From: Trichaptum fuscoviolaceum
Lineage: Eukaryota > Basidiomycota > Agaricomycetes > Hymenochaetales > Trichaptaceae
Direction of reading: 5' to 3'
Assembly: GCA_910574455.1 (NCBI GenBank)
Contig: CAJSYZ010000002.1
Coordinates: forward strand, 4,861,671 to 4,925,670
DNA length: 64,000 nucleotides
Part shown: in pieces, positions 44,369-56,317 of the stretch
Position numbering within the stretch: the stretch's first letter is position 1
Layout of the letters: each line of letters starts with the position of its first letter
The notes under the pieces: model-generated
Database searches by the model: none
What the model saw: the letters and a program-made list of their open reading frames with translations, nothing else
Told to the model about the DNA's origin: nothing
Position numbers and translations under genes: made by a program

Positions 44369-46465
44369 TCAATCAACCAAGAACTCATCGACGCCTTTCA
44401 AGAACTCGGCCCACCAGCGCTCAACGACGCCGTCCGCGAACCCGTTCTCGTCGTACCCCAAGCTAAGCCACAGCCGGCCAGCGAAGGTGTATCCGAACAC
44501 GAGCATCGCGCCCGCCCGCTGGCGCGAGCCCGTCGTGAGCGTGTGCAGGCTCATGGCGGGGTAGTGCGCGTGCTTGTACATCCCGTCGAGGTTGCCCAGG
44601 AGCGAGAGGCCGACGAGCGCCGCGGACGGCGCCGGCGGCAGCTTCCACGGGGCGTCTGCAGTGTCTTCGTCTGCAGTTCCGGGGAGGGACGAAGCTGACG
44701 GCGGCGGCGTCGGGAGCGCTGTCGATTTCGGCGCAGGCGCAGGGGGCACCCAGACGCCCGCCGCCTTTTCGTCGTCCTCCCGCCCCCACGTCCGCGCGCG
44801 CCTCCCGCGCAGCAGCGCCATCTCGCGCGTGCGCGACACGAGCAGAGGATGTTTCCCCGCGAGCGTGCTCTGCTTCTTCGCGACGCGTGCGCGGTGCCAG
44901 AACGTTTTGTGCACGATCGACTGCGACGAAGAAGACTTGGGCTCCTCCGCTTCGTTCGCAGAGGGCAGGAAAGCGGGGAGCACGACGTTGAAGTAGCCGA
45001 CGGCGACGAACCAGTAGGAGTTGTCTGGCGCATTCGCCGCGGGGAGCAGGTACGGCCGGAGGTTCAGTGCGGAATACATCATCCTATCAAACGGCAAAAA
45101 CAGCGTTAGTTTAGGTTTAGTCTGAGTTTCCCTGTGCTATACTTACAGCGGATGTTCCCTTCCGCGTTTCTCCAGCTCTTCTTGCTCCTTGACGCGTATC
45201 CACGCGAAGTCACTCAGCGCGAAGAGCGCATTGGCAATCGAGACGCCGTTCTCCTTGCACTTCTTCAAGATCGCCTTCGTCTTCTTCGTATCAAAGGGGA
45301 CTGTCGGCACCACAGTATGGCGTGTTGGGCTCTTCCGCTTCGGGAACGCATGCCCGCCCTATTCAGATAGCGTTTGAGTTCATCTCGATCGTCAAAATGC
45401 GTCCGACGTATCACTGAGGGAGACTTACGATCTGCCTCGTCTGGTCGAGTTCGAAGTCGACCTTCCCCGCTGCCTGCTGAAAGCGGCTCGTCGCCACCGG
45501 GAGGCCTTCTTCCACGGGAGGGGGGAGCACGTTCTTCCTCGGAACCGCACCGGCGTTCCAACGCGCCTCCCATTCCTGGCGCACAAGATCCACGATCGCG
45601 TCGGTTGTGCGCTCGGAGCCGGTCGCTTCGTCGGTGCTGGCAAGAAGCGTGAAGAACTCGTTGGCGAAGCGGTGGAGGGCCATGCCGTCGCCGAGGAAGT
45701 GCGCCGCGCAGATGAGGAGGTCGAATTCGCGCGTGTCTTCGGGCTCGGAGACAGAGAGCTCGTCAGCGAAGGCTGCAACGCCATCAGCGGGATTTGGGGT
45801 TGCCATAGGCGTCGGTGGGGGAGCGCTCTTCGACGAGGAATGGGTGGAGAGGACGAGGTATGCTAGCTTGTCGTTACTGAGCGTCCGAGGCCCGTTCAGG
45901 TACCTCTCAAGCAGCATATCCTTGCCCTCGTCTTCCCTAAGCTCGAGCGTGGCTCCCGCCTGGACGAGCGCCTCCTCCACGCTGCTCGGCGCGGTGTATG
46001 CGAACCGCACGTCGGTGTACTCCCACTCGCGAAACACTACGCGCGCCGCGAGCGGGGGATGCTGCAGGCGGAATAGCGCCCAGGCTGCGCGGACGCGCTC
46101 GGGGGTGAAGAGGCGCAGCGGGGCACGGAAGCCGAGATGGAGGTACCTGCGAACGCAGCGGGTGTCAGCTAAGGCGGCGGAAGCTTTTTGTTGTGAACGT
46201 ACATGTCATTGACGCCGTCCGCGCGCGATGGGAGGTAGTACGACAGCTCGGTGTCGCCCATCCTGCGCTCGAAGGTTGGGCCTGCGGCATCGTGAAGCGC
46301 GTCCTCCACGACGATGGGCTCAGTCACCGAGCTCAGCTTTGCCACTTCCCGTTCATCGTCCGACAAAGGCGGGGTCGGAGGCGCTTGGAAAGGTGCCCCA
46401 CCCTTCATCTTTGGGTCGAAGACCGTCGGAGCTGCGAACACTGCAGGCGTCGCCACGGTTGTCAT
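44369..46465 (-). CDS. HXXXD acyltransferase-like protein (condensation/alcohol-acyltransferase fold)
   Basis: The protein starts at ATG 46465 (MTTVATPAVFAAPTVFDPKM). The active-site motif is HFLGDG in CAAHFLGDGMALHRFANEFF, matching the HxxxDG of CoA-dependent acyltransferases and condensation domains. Other segments are the N-terminal MGDTELSYYLPSRADGVNDM, TKAILKKCKENGVSIANALF and the C-terminal SLHTLTTGSRQRAGAMLVFG. The second half contains a low-complexity Pro/Ala/Ser insertion (APAPKSTALPTPPPSASSLP). Three introns were seen, for example from about 46148 to 46203. The gene is strikingly GC-rich compared with both sides. Possible roles are acyl transfer to an alcohol, sugar or secondary metabolite; substrate unknown. 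It lies between the arms of the inverted duplication. Confidence 0.65.
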
Positions 46466-49400
46466 TGTCTGAAGTGCAGGTGATGAGGATATGCACTAAG
46501 TGTTTTCGAATGTTCTGTCCGGGCTGGAGAGCGTGCTGGTCGCCGTCGAGGAGTTCGGGGAGCACAGGGGGGAGGAGATAGGATAGGCGGGCGGGATTGA
46601 GGGACAGAGCACCAGCGCAGAGTATAATAATAACAAAATCATGGCTCCTTGTGCTTTTAGAGAGGGTACAGCAGCGCAAGTGTGTTCGGGTTTCGCTGCG
46701 TCCATCCAACGATCTGACAGCACAAGGACCCTGCCTGTACTACTATAAACAGACAAGAGCGGAGTCTGAACCTGTGCCGAGGCGTCCAAACGCGGACAAT
46801 AGGCGCTTGATCCAGACTCTGCTCTTTTACTTTTCAACTCGTTCGGTCCTGGGCCTTAGTCGACTTCAATTTCGGATTGCAAAGGGAATTTGTCTCGTCG
46901 TAGGGACGATCTGACACTTGTCTACAACTGACAGTCACCTAGTTCGCAATGAGGCGCGAGCAACGCCGTCGAGCTTGGGGATTACGATGCCCTCTGCTCC
47001 CCCTCTGCGGTGTATCTCGCCCGATATCAGTGCGCGCTCAGAATAAAGTGCGTCTAGTGCAGTAAGAAGGCCAGTGCCCGCCGCATCTCCGCCCGGGGAG
47101 CGAAAGGACTTGGATAAATGGAGATGACTCTGCGCCTGCGCTGGGTGCTCATCATGCTCGATGGAGCATTCGGGACGACGCAGCCGCCTGGGTGTCCGAA
47201 AGGCTTTCCATCGCATGTGCTAGCGCTGGGGGACTCCACGCGTTGCTCTACCCCCATCGTCATCGACATACGCGTCACGACATATCCCGATCCGTAGTGA
47301 TTGTATGCCTTTGTTTGTCCGATTAGATCTCAGGTACATGCCGGATTTGCGTCCAACTCTATTCTCCAAAGCACTCAATCCGTTTTCCTATTATCTGTAT
47401 CTCTTCATTTTTCAGTCGGCCGTGCATTCTCCTCTTTTACACAATAACACAGGGACGACAGCCGAGGCACCGGACACCGTCGCGGTATATACACTTTATG
47501 CAGCTTTTCCGAGGGATCCAGCTTTAACGCCAGTCGCATCTCGACATTCCTTAATTAATCCGTTTCCTCGTCTTCTCATCATCGGACCCGTCGCCGTTAC
47601 CGGGGCCTAGAGCCAGTGCCAACACGCTCAGAGTGTGTACCAGTTGACTCAACTGAACTACATTCACTAAGGTTTGATCAGAACCTCGGGCGGCTAACAC
47701 GTATGGAGATTTACATGCACCCGCGAGGCGATCACACATGGGAACCAGTAAACATCGGTCCGTGAATAAAAAGATCCAGGCCTTGCTCTTATTCGACAGT
47801 CGCAATTTATTTGACTAGACACACAACTATCAAGAACTGCTGTTCGCTGAGTATACCTCCTTTCGAAATCTGCTTCCGCCCGGTGATACGCGGCGCAACA
47901 TTCCAGATGTCATGATCGCGCTCGTGGTATGTTTCCCCATGGGGTCATTGAAGTCTTTTCTCGGGATTCCACACCATCAACTGGGTATCAGAGCTACAAT
48001 ACTGCTTCGTTGAACGTTGACCACTAATTGCGAATCTATCATACAGCAATAGCAACTCAGTCGTGGCTGCATGTCCACCCAATCCCCTCCCGCGCCAAGG
48101 CACCGGTGGGTACACACTGGTCCATGCATTCCGTCCTTCGACTTCGCAAACCTCAATCAATCCTTCGGCACCAATGCTGTGCTCACGCAAGCCGCTCTGG
48201 GCCCTGCCTTCTGCCAACTTGTTCCCATGTCACACCAGGTCCTGCCGCACGTTGACCCAGCCAACGTCTCTTCCATTCGTGCTTCGACCGACGCTTCATG
48301 TGGTTCGCAGGCTTCTGTGAGTAAAATTGGATACAAATTTTACACCTGGCTAATAACGGATCAGGCAAGCCTGTGTTCTCCCGCTCGACACGGATCGAGC
48401 GATACCGAGGGGAAAAAAGGCTCTTGCTAATGCTCATTGCAACTCTCGACATCGAACTTCTTTGGGAGGACTCAGAAGGTTTTAGAAAAACCAGGCTACT
48501 TTCTTGAACAAAGAATGCTCGCAACGCTCGAGCAGGATGACAAATTGTCTAAAATTAGATGGTTCAACAGCCTGCGTATGTATAGCCCAGGGACACTCAC
48601 GCTCACGCACGGCGAGCTCAGGCTTCTGGCCACCTAATCCCCACCTCTATATCTGCTTCTCCCGCTCAGGCACCGTGGTCTCGCCTACTGATACTTATCT
48701 GCTATTCCTTTGTGCAGGCAGCAGAACCCATGGCCGCGGTGCCAGCCAGAGCCACTCTACTGGTGAGTATTTTCGTATACTCTTCTGCACGAACCAATGA
48801 AGCTTGCTTGGTGTATTCTCGTCCAGCCCTGGTCAAAGCGTGAAAGAAAATGATATCTCTCATCAGAGGTCCAGGCTTCGTGTTACAAAGTCTCGGTGAG
48901 AGCCCAGATGCTACAGCCTCATAGTCATAGTTGACCTCTTGCAAATCGTCGTAGATCCCCCGCGTATCGACAGAGATTGACCATCCGTCTACGATGCCGA
49001 ACCTGTAAGCCCTGGAACCGACTTCTGAAGCCTTCCTTCAGCTCTTTATCCGCCCCCCATATGGACTCATACTGGCTTCCATCCACCGATTCATGCATGA
49101 TACGCATACCCATGTTTCCCCCGGTACAAAGCAAACCCTCTCGTTCAACATGAACCGTCTCCGCTCCGGCCGCACTCGGTGCGCTAATTGCGCTATGAGC
49201 CGTTGGCTGCGACGGTATCTGCGTTTTAAGTTCTCGTAGCGACGAAGCGCAGTATTCTCCGGTACACGGCGAACTCAACTTATAATTCAACTTAATGGAA
49301 TAAGATAACATCTGCATCATGAACCGTATCCACCCTCGATCATCCTCGAAGCCATCCATATATGTCGTGATCGACCGACTCAACAACGCTCCATATGTCT

Positions 49401-50181
49401 TCGGCATTGTACTGTATATGTTATATGGACTTGGAGAGATAAGACAATGCGTAGATCCTTACTATACCCATTTAGCACTAGCTCACGTACGAGTGTACAC
49501 CATGATCATAGGTACATCATGTCAATCCATATGAATGAGAACAGAAATAACAAGCTCAAGCTCAATCATGCCCAACGATAGCAGTCAATGAATGACATGC
49601 GTCATTCAATCTAGATATATTTGAGTGATACCAAGCCACTGGCACATGAAGGTTACTATGTCAGTGGCCACAACTACTTATCGTCGTATTTGTATATATA
49701 TGCAAAGTCAGTCCACAAACAACAAGCCATGCAACGAAAACAGGATAAGAGAGTAAAGTTCAGGAGTATGTGATTAATATTTCAAAGAGTCCGTGTGTCC
49801 GTGAAGAGAGGAACAGGAAGGTTCGTATGGGGCGTCAGTGGATAGGTACAGTGGCGTGATTGAAATAAAGGGAGTCGAGTTGCGATACACGGAGTCTACA
49901 CGGGGTTAGAGTATAGTGGCAGATAAGTGACAGAAAGACAGGATCATGATGCGCCAGAGACAGCAGAGGCAAGTGAGATGGTTGGTAGATATCCGAGTCG
50001 CGCAGGAAGAGTAACCTAATGTATGTGATCGGTCTTTTCTGTCCTTGTCCTTGGACGAGTCGCTCAAACCAGGGCTCGAACAGCCCCAAAAATTGTGCTG
50101 TTCGTTGCAAGGCTGAACAGACTAGGTCCTTATCACCGCCTTCCACCCGCTCAGTCAAACCTCTCAGTAGTCACAGCTACC
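46466..50181. other. Long intergenic stretch, no supported gene
   Basis: This 3.7 kb has several open frames without clear identity. The best are 48071-48430 on the plus strand (MSTQSPPAPRHRWVHTGPCI, with a GTGAGTAA donor after CGSQAS) and 49407-48720 on the minus strand. In the latter, a 160-codon frame seems to continue in another frame as GIYDDLQEVNYDYEAVASGL without a usable intron. Either could be a decayed or unpredicted gene; neither could be assigned to a family. The last part (49700-50180) is the expected 3' UTR of the transporter gene. Confidence 0.35.
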
Positions 50182-52503
50182 TCAATCTCGGCCCTTTTCC
50201 CTGCTCGCATCAAAGATGACCTCCTCGTCTTCACGCACCGTCATCAACGGACGGCGCGCCTCATGATCCCGCGGGTGGACCTTGACATCCTCCAGCGACA
50301 TGTCTTCTTCCGAGTTGCTCCGGCTCGCATAAGCCGGTGGTGGAGTGAGCCCACGCTGCTGTTGCTGGCGCTGGCCTTCCATGTGTTTCACCCATGTGTA
50401 GAACATTGTTCCAAGCAGGATCACCGCGATGGAAACGGCGCGGTTACTGTAACCAAAGGTAAATTCAAATAGCAATCAGGATCGGTATCGGTATCAGAAT
50501 CAGAAGAAAGGTAAGAACAAAAAAGTGTGTGCGTTGTACAACAATCACGAAATGAAACTGTAGAAAAATCATGCGGAAGACAAGGAAAGTGTGGCCGGTG
50601 CAAAAATAGAAGCAGATACTTCTCGGCGGGCACGAGTCCCGAAAAGGCAAAAGCAAAGTGCTAAATCCCAGCACGTAAACTCCAACGTGAAGCTGCGTTC
50701 GTTACACTGGCAATGGGTCTGCGCCGCAGAGCGCTCGTGGTTGCGGATCGTAAATAGCACAATCTGTCATAGGAGAGCGACCAAGTGCGGAGAACGCGGG
50801 GACGAGGAAAGGGGTACAGTAATGAGATGACGAAAGCCGAATACCCCCTCACAGTCACAAAGTGACAAAAGGGTATTCGGGAAAGGGATCTGCACTGTTA
50901 TGGATGCAGACATGTTGGAAACATCCAAAAGGACAGTTCGAATGAACAGAAGCAAGGATGGAGAAGAATCGAAGCAAGGAACCGAAGAGAGATAGGACGT
51001 ACACTGTAAGGAGATCACCGAAGAGCCACACACCAAACAGGGTCTGAATGACGGAGCGCGCAGCCTGTAGCAGAACGTTAAGTCAGCGATCTTCGCATTG
51101 AAAGCGGAGGTATTCAATGAATAGTCGGGATAGACGGAAAGATAGGTAAGAATTTGAATGATGAGGGTGAATATAGCGAAGATAGGAAGCGCGCTAAACT
51201 CCTCGTGGATGGTCAATGGACTTATCCATCACCTCGTGCACGGCCAGGTTCGACCGATGGCGTCAGTGCCAGCATACCTACGGACGTACAGCTCTGGAAG
51301 ATAGCAGAATGACCCCAATATTCGAAAGCGAAATAGTAAAAGGAGAGCGAAGGGGGTGATCGTCATTTCAGCACAAAAGGGAAAGTTTCAGCCTATGGGT
51401 TCCCAGAAGGAAACAGAAATGGGTATCCAGGCAAAAGGCACCAAAGAGATCTGCCTAGGAAAGCTCAGAAGAACATAATCACTCACACTAGAGAACATAT
51501 GCGTAATCGGGCTCGTAACCTTAATGCTCAGCAAGCCTGCAACGCAAAGCAGGAAGCCGAACACGCCGGTAACAGCGCTTCCCCAGACAAACACCGATCC
51601 CTGCCAATGGCTCGCTTCATCTGTGGCAAGCCTCATAACTGTCCCGAGTTCGCCATTGAACAAGACGAACGGGATCAGGAAAAGGGCGGATCCCAGGTTG
51701 GTCCAATACGCGAGTTGAATTGTGCTGCCGCTACAATGCGGGAGGGACGACTTGATGAGCACAGAGTGGAACGCGATGAACAGCGACGAAAGAAGCCCAT
51801 AGAAGAGCGAAAGTAGCGATGGCGCGGTGTGACCCGAGGAAGACGGTGAGATAGTGAAAGAGAGCGAAGACAGAGATGGAGGGGCTACGCCAACCAGGAA
51901 GCCCACAGTGACTAACGAAGCCGCACCAATCACTTGTATGGTCGGCCATGATTTGGTGTTGAATGACGAGACAATGATCGTGAGTGGCAGCACCATACCA
52001 CGTGCAATCTGTACGAAGGTAAGCGTTCCTGTACATCCGACAATCGAAATGAACGATGCGCACCTGGAAGAAGCTTGCTTCAACATCACGCAAACAAAGT
52101 GTGTTGAACACAAGTCCAATGATGTTCACCAGCACCACGGGTGTGAGCTTCTTGGCCGTGCTTGCCTCCAGCCGAGGGATCTCGACCTTGGGTGTGAAGT
52201 AAGCTGCTATGTGGAGCAATAGCACGGCTATGGTCATCTGAATAAACAGGAAAAGCAAAGGCAGATCTGGTGAAGAGTTGAGCACGGCCTTGTTTCTGTG
52301 ATACGGCCAGTTCAGCAATCCAGTGGTGAGCCAAGTATACTTGGCATCTTACACAAAGACCATCTAAGAGTACAATGTTAATCAGGACGGCGATTAGCGT
52401 TTGCATGTAAACAACGTGGACGCACAATCAATGCCGCAGACATGTAGAAAGACACAACGCCAGCGACCTGCATGGTCGTCGCCTGCTGGTTCGGGCTAGG
52501 CAT
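50182..52503 (-). CDS. GDP-fucose-transporter-like nucleotide-sugar transporter (DMT superfamily)
   Basis: A Golgi nucleotide-sugar antiporter of the SLC35C/GDP-fucose type. Assembled segments are AGVVSFYMSAALIMVFVNKA, VLNSSPDLPLLFLFIQMTIA, LTPVVLVNIIGLVFNTLCLR, then ARGMVLPLTIIVSSFNTK, GFLVGVAPPSL, LFYGLLSSLFIAFHSVLIKS, IQLAYWTNLGSALFLIPFVL, FGFLLCVAGLLSIKVTSPIT, HMFSSAARSVIQTLFGVWLF and NRAVSIAVILLGTMFYTWVK. These give about ten helices, the NKxVLN motif and the SPITHMFSS-R block typical of the family. The C-terminal tail is charged (DMSLEDVKVHPRDHEARRPL). Exons are short; the intron near 52380-52440 precedes MVFV and another splits VNK. ATG 52503 is a conservative start; exons up to 52846 may add an N-terminal extension. 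It lies among four fucosyltransferase-like genes. Confidence 0.75.
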
Positions 52504-53349
52504 GGTGAGCTCGTGTGCACCGTCGGGGTCGGTGTAGGTGTCGTCTAAGTCGTAGGGAGCGTCGCGGAGAGGAGGGAGGAGGACAAGTAGGATAAAAGTG
52601 AGTTGCAAATGGGGATGCGGACCTCATGTCGGGAGTTGGCTGTCTGGGTTCAAGTACAAGATCTGGCATCCAGGCCATCTCATGCTCATGGTCTGTGTCA
52701 CCGTATCTGGGAATAACCGTCAACTGTCCAAGAACTCGGCTCGGCGTGCCTTGCCGCAACTTCAGACTCCGACTCTCGTGCAATTTACCAAAATGGGATA
52801 CGTCAGAAGTGGAAGGACCCTGATTGCTCGGGTCGCTTCGGCTCATCGCGACACCTCGGAATCATTCAAGGCTCGCTCAGGCCGTCTTGCCTCCGCCCAG
52901 TTCTTCCACCTCTTCTCGCCGTCAAAGCGACGGCGTCGACTGCATCGCGAACAGCGACGAGCAACTAACATCGAATTCCGCATTTAGATACACTTCTCGG
53001 ATACTCAAACAAGTGCTGATGCGATCTCCTGTTCGGAAGACCGTTCAAGTTGGGGAATAGCTCGACACGAGGGCATAGGCCGGCGTCATCATACTGGTGT
53101 GATGCCCTCATTTCTTTCGCGCCGAACACCACTACTAGCACATACAATGCAATCTCTTCCGAATCTTGCTTGCTTACATGTTCTGGCGGTTATCTTCTGA
53201 TCTTGATCGTCTTCTTCCATCCTGGCTTTCCTACACCATGTCTGTCCACGTCGGTGACTTGTGCCCGAACACACGCCTTCCTTGAGCTCATATCCCTCGA
53301 CTCGTGATTTTCGTCTCGGCCTTATACTGCGGACACTCAAGTCGCGGAT
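52504..53349. other. Divergent promoter region and possible transporter 5' exon
   Basis: Between the transporter gene and GT3. On the minus strand, 52846-52700 (MSRSDPSNQGPSTSDVSHFG) could be a first exon, joined by a GTGACA...TTAG intron to DDTYTDPDGAHELTMP. The right part is the GT3 promoter. The inverted duplication begins at about 53341, so the GT3 promoter is unique to this arm. Confidence 0.4.
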
Positions 53350-55211
53350 ATGGCTAATTTCTCGCAACCTCTTCTCAGCGCGACTGCCGCTCAAGACCAT
53401 GAACGATATCACGATATTGACATGCAAAATCTTGACGTGGAGGCCTCTCTAGAATCCCTCGAAGATGCGGATAATGCTATTTATCCCCCACAATCGGCTT
53501 CTCCGTTACCTTACAGCGAAAAGCTTGCTCAACATGGGCGCGAGGCGCGTAGGGGAAGGAATGGGATGAGCAGCGGCAACAGGAGGCGCTATGCTGCCAT
53601 TGCGCTTATTCTCGTTTTCTTGGTTGCATTTGCTATGTTTTCCGTCGTCCACGTTTCAAGCTCGAACGAAACTAAGGCTGAAATCGTGCCAGAGGAGAAA
53701 CTCAAGCCAGAGGTAGAAGCAGGTGTGAAACCACAAGTGCCCATGCATTCGCCGCAGCTACTGGGGCCTCCGGCTGAAAGCTTCTGGGGTAAGTTATCTT
53801 CCAAGCTAACTAATCGGACAGTAAATAACGCTTGTCAAAGATAATCTGAGAAATGATACATTATATCTGACTGGCTGGGTTAATGCTGGTTGGAGTAAGT
53901 GTCCGATTACCCCTTCTCATGTTCCCTTGCTGAATGTTATTGTTTAGCGAATGACTTCATGACGGTCATAAACATGCTCTATGTTGCATTGCTGACCAAC
54001 CGAACAGGCGTTGTTCCTCCTTTTGAACCATCGCATGTCGGTAAAGACGCTGGTTTACCACCTTTCTCAGAAGTTTTCGACCTGCCGCGGCTCTCCTCTC
54101 TCATTCGTCTTCCGTTAGTTGAGTGGTACGATCTCAAAAGTCGTAATTCGACCCATGTCGACGAGCTCGGTTGCTGGAGCGCCTGGGCAACACCGCGTCC
54201 AGACTTTGGGCCTCGAGATGGCCCTATTCCTCCTCACATCCGCGTTGATGCGAGCTATACCCCTGTTCCAAAGCATGCGAAGCTAGTTGAGTCTCAGCCG
54301 CAGGAACTTCATGTAAGGTTTGATGTACTAGCATCTTTGACGTATCCTGAGGGACGAAAAGATGCTCGCTTACCGGCGGAGGCGCCTTACCCCAGCGCAG
54401 GCGGCCACAAGAAACTTCCAGATGAACATATGGCCTGCTTTGACTTTTTGTACTATGGTGTTAGCGTCTATGTACGTATCTAGCTGTGCCTCCTTCTAGT
54501 ATACATGCTAATCTGAGCTATCCTTAGGGTTATGAAATGTTCCATGATTTCTCACCTGCATGGTCTTTCGTCGGCACTCACGCCCACTGGAATCCTCGCA
54601 TTCTTGAACTTACCGAGCCCCTTCTCGCTGCGGCATTTGACGTCCCTCAAGGCTCGCCCATTCCACTGTTCATTTCTGTGCACATCCGACATGGCGACTT
54701 CGCCCTTGCCTGCCAGCACGGTGCTGACGCGAACAACACAGATCCACTCCAGGACTGTTTCGCTCCACTGAGTGTATACAGCGAGCAGGTTGAGGAAGTC
54801 AAGGCGGAGCTTCGCGAGAAACGGGGGATTGAGGTCGAGCGTGTTCTTGTGACAAGTGATGAGAAGAATGCGGATTGGTGGACAGAGGTGCGGTCATTGG
54901 GTTGGACCTGGGTCGACCACAAAGAGTATCAGACGGCTGAAAAGCTGGGCAAATGGTATGCTACGTTTGCATCAAATGAGCAATTTATCCACAGAACCGA
55001 TGACATGATTAGGTATCCTGTCTTCCTCGATGCTGCAGCTCAGTCTCTAGGTTCGGGCTTTGTAGGCACATACAGGAGTACGATGTCGCTCATGGCTGCT
55101 CGCCGCGTCGTCGATTGGAATGGGGGATTTTCTCGTGACGTCAATTGGGAAAGCCACAGACCGCATGCGAAACGGTCTGAATACGAACTGCCGATGGAGT
55201 TCGCGATATAA
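53350..55211 (+). CDS. O-fucosyltransferase-like type II membrane glycosyltransferase GT3
   Basis: Exons are 53350-53788, 53841-53894, 53948-54471, 54528-54955 and 55013-55211. The layout is as in GT1: tail MANFSQPLLSATAAQDHERY, anchor YAAIALILVFLVAFAMFSVV, stem with an added Glu/Lys-rich stretch (IVPEEKLKPEVEAGVK) absent from GT1, then FWDN, LTGWVNAGWS, NRTGVVPPFEPSH, FISVHIRHGDF, VLVTSDEKN, GWTWVDHKE and GSGFVGTYRSTMSLMAARRV. The O-FucT-like motifs are intact, so a Golgi fucosyltransferase is the best call, acceptor unknown. The fourth intron (54956-55012) is 57 nt with no in-frame stop, so its retention would add 19 residues; the GT1 equivalent contains a stop. Copy D follows 400 bp downstream. 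Confidence 0.72.
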
Positions 55212-55610
55212 GATAGTTTGATTGAGCATGAAGTCTTTTCTATCATTCTTTTCGATGACATTTTCTGTATCTTGAACGCGGACACATTAATTAGAGCATA
55301 TTTTCATCCATAGCATTTCATTGAAAGTCTCATTCCCAGTAGTCTTTGTTTCGATTATATCGTTTGATAATGAATGATATGCAATTGAAATAACGATTAC
55401 CATCTGCCTGCACGTCCAAACCGCCCATCTACGTAGTATCCTATCCTTTGCTACTTACAGGATTGGCATGGATCTCGCTTATTGGCGTGCTGACAGCGGC
55501 CCGGGTCAGGGTCGCAGCCGCAACTTGAACTCTTCAAGTAGAACCACGTTCGCTTCTTCACATTCCTTCCTCTCTTCCCTTACACTACTCATCTAGGAGT
55601 GTAGACGCCA

Positions 55611-56101
55611 ATGGCCTGGTATCTTGGATATAGGTTCAAATGGAAGTACGTCCGGAGAATTGCAGAGGAGCAAGGCCTCCTTGACGAAAATCCTCTCGCC
55701 ACAAGTAACAAAGTACAGAATTATATCTGGAGTCAAGCGAAAGTCAACGTCCAATTTCTCTCCACTTCCAGAGATGTTATCATGTGTGTTCGCGAGAGCG
55801 CCGTCCGTGAAGATATCTCGCGTATTAAGCCGCATATCATGGCGAGGATAAAGGCCTTGGGGAAACTTTTATACGGTAGAGAACACGAGCCACGCTGGTT
55901 TCCCGCCAAATCGTACAGACGTAGACCGGATGACTCCAGTGACGACGAAGATATGCCCTGCGAGAGAATCTTGCCACCGGGATACTTCGAGGGAAAGGTA
56001 GTCATCCCAGTCCCTCCAGAACTTCTGCCAGGAGCTTCTTGACGCCGTAAGCGAGGGAAGAATCACCCAGGACGAACTATGTCAAAGTTTGGCGGACGAT
56101 T
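55611..56101 (+). pseudogene. 162-aa family, copy D (3' frameshift)
   Basis: It follows copies B and C closely from MAWYLGYRFKWKYVRRIAEE to PGYFEGKVVIPVPP. There the sequence has 4 extra bases (CTGC, at about 56028), and the frame stops at 56040-56042 after a novel LLPGAS. In the shifted frame the SHOCT-like tail persists to TAG 56099-56101. The product is a 143-aa protein lacking the tail. It could still be expressed, or be an early pseudogene; the rest of the frame is undamaged. The CAACTTGAAC promoter motif lies at about 55511-55529. Confidence 0.65.
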
Positions 56102-56317
56102 AGAATGAACGCCGATTCGAAGGATATTCGGAAGTTGAACTTCAAGTTGCGCTACATCTCCACTTCTCAATATTTTGCACTATAGCATTTGTGCTTTGAT
56201 CTTTTTGTATATATACGCCTTAAAGTTCATTGTCCTACAAGGTGAAATTCAAAATTATGTGTCATTTATACATTATATTTGTGAACTCGGTATGCTGTTT
56301 GTCGATCACGGTTCCGA

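Noticed and set aside
44463..45033. Arg-rich minus-strand frames inside the acyltransferase gene
   Set aside because: They are alternative frames of GC-rich exons; only the HXXXD frame has conserved motifs.
50050..50120. tRNA-like GGGCTCGAACAGCCCC segment near 50070
   Set aside because: The loop lacks the TTCRA pattern and no acceptor, D or anticodon arms could be paired around it.
54537..55211. Uninterrupted 224-aa frame as a separate gene inside GT3
   Set aside because: It is exons 4 and 5 of GT3 read through a stop-free intron; GT1, GT2 and GT4 splice at the same place.
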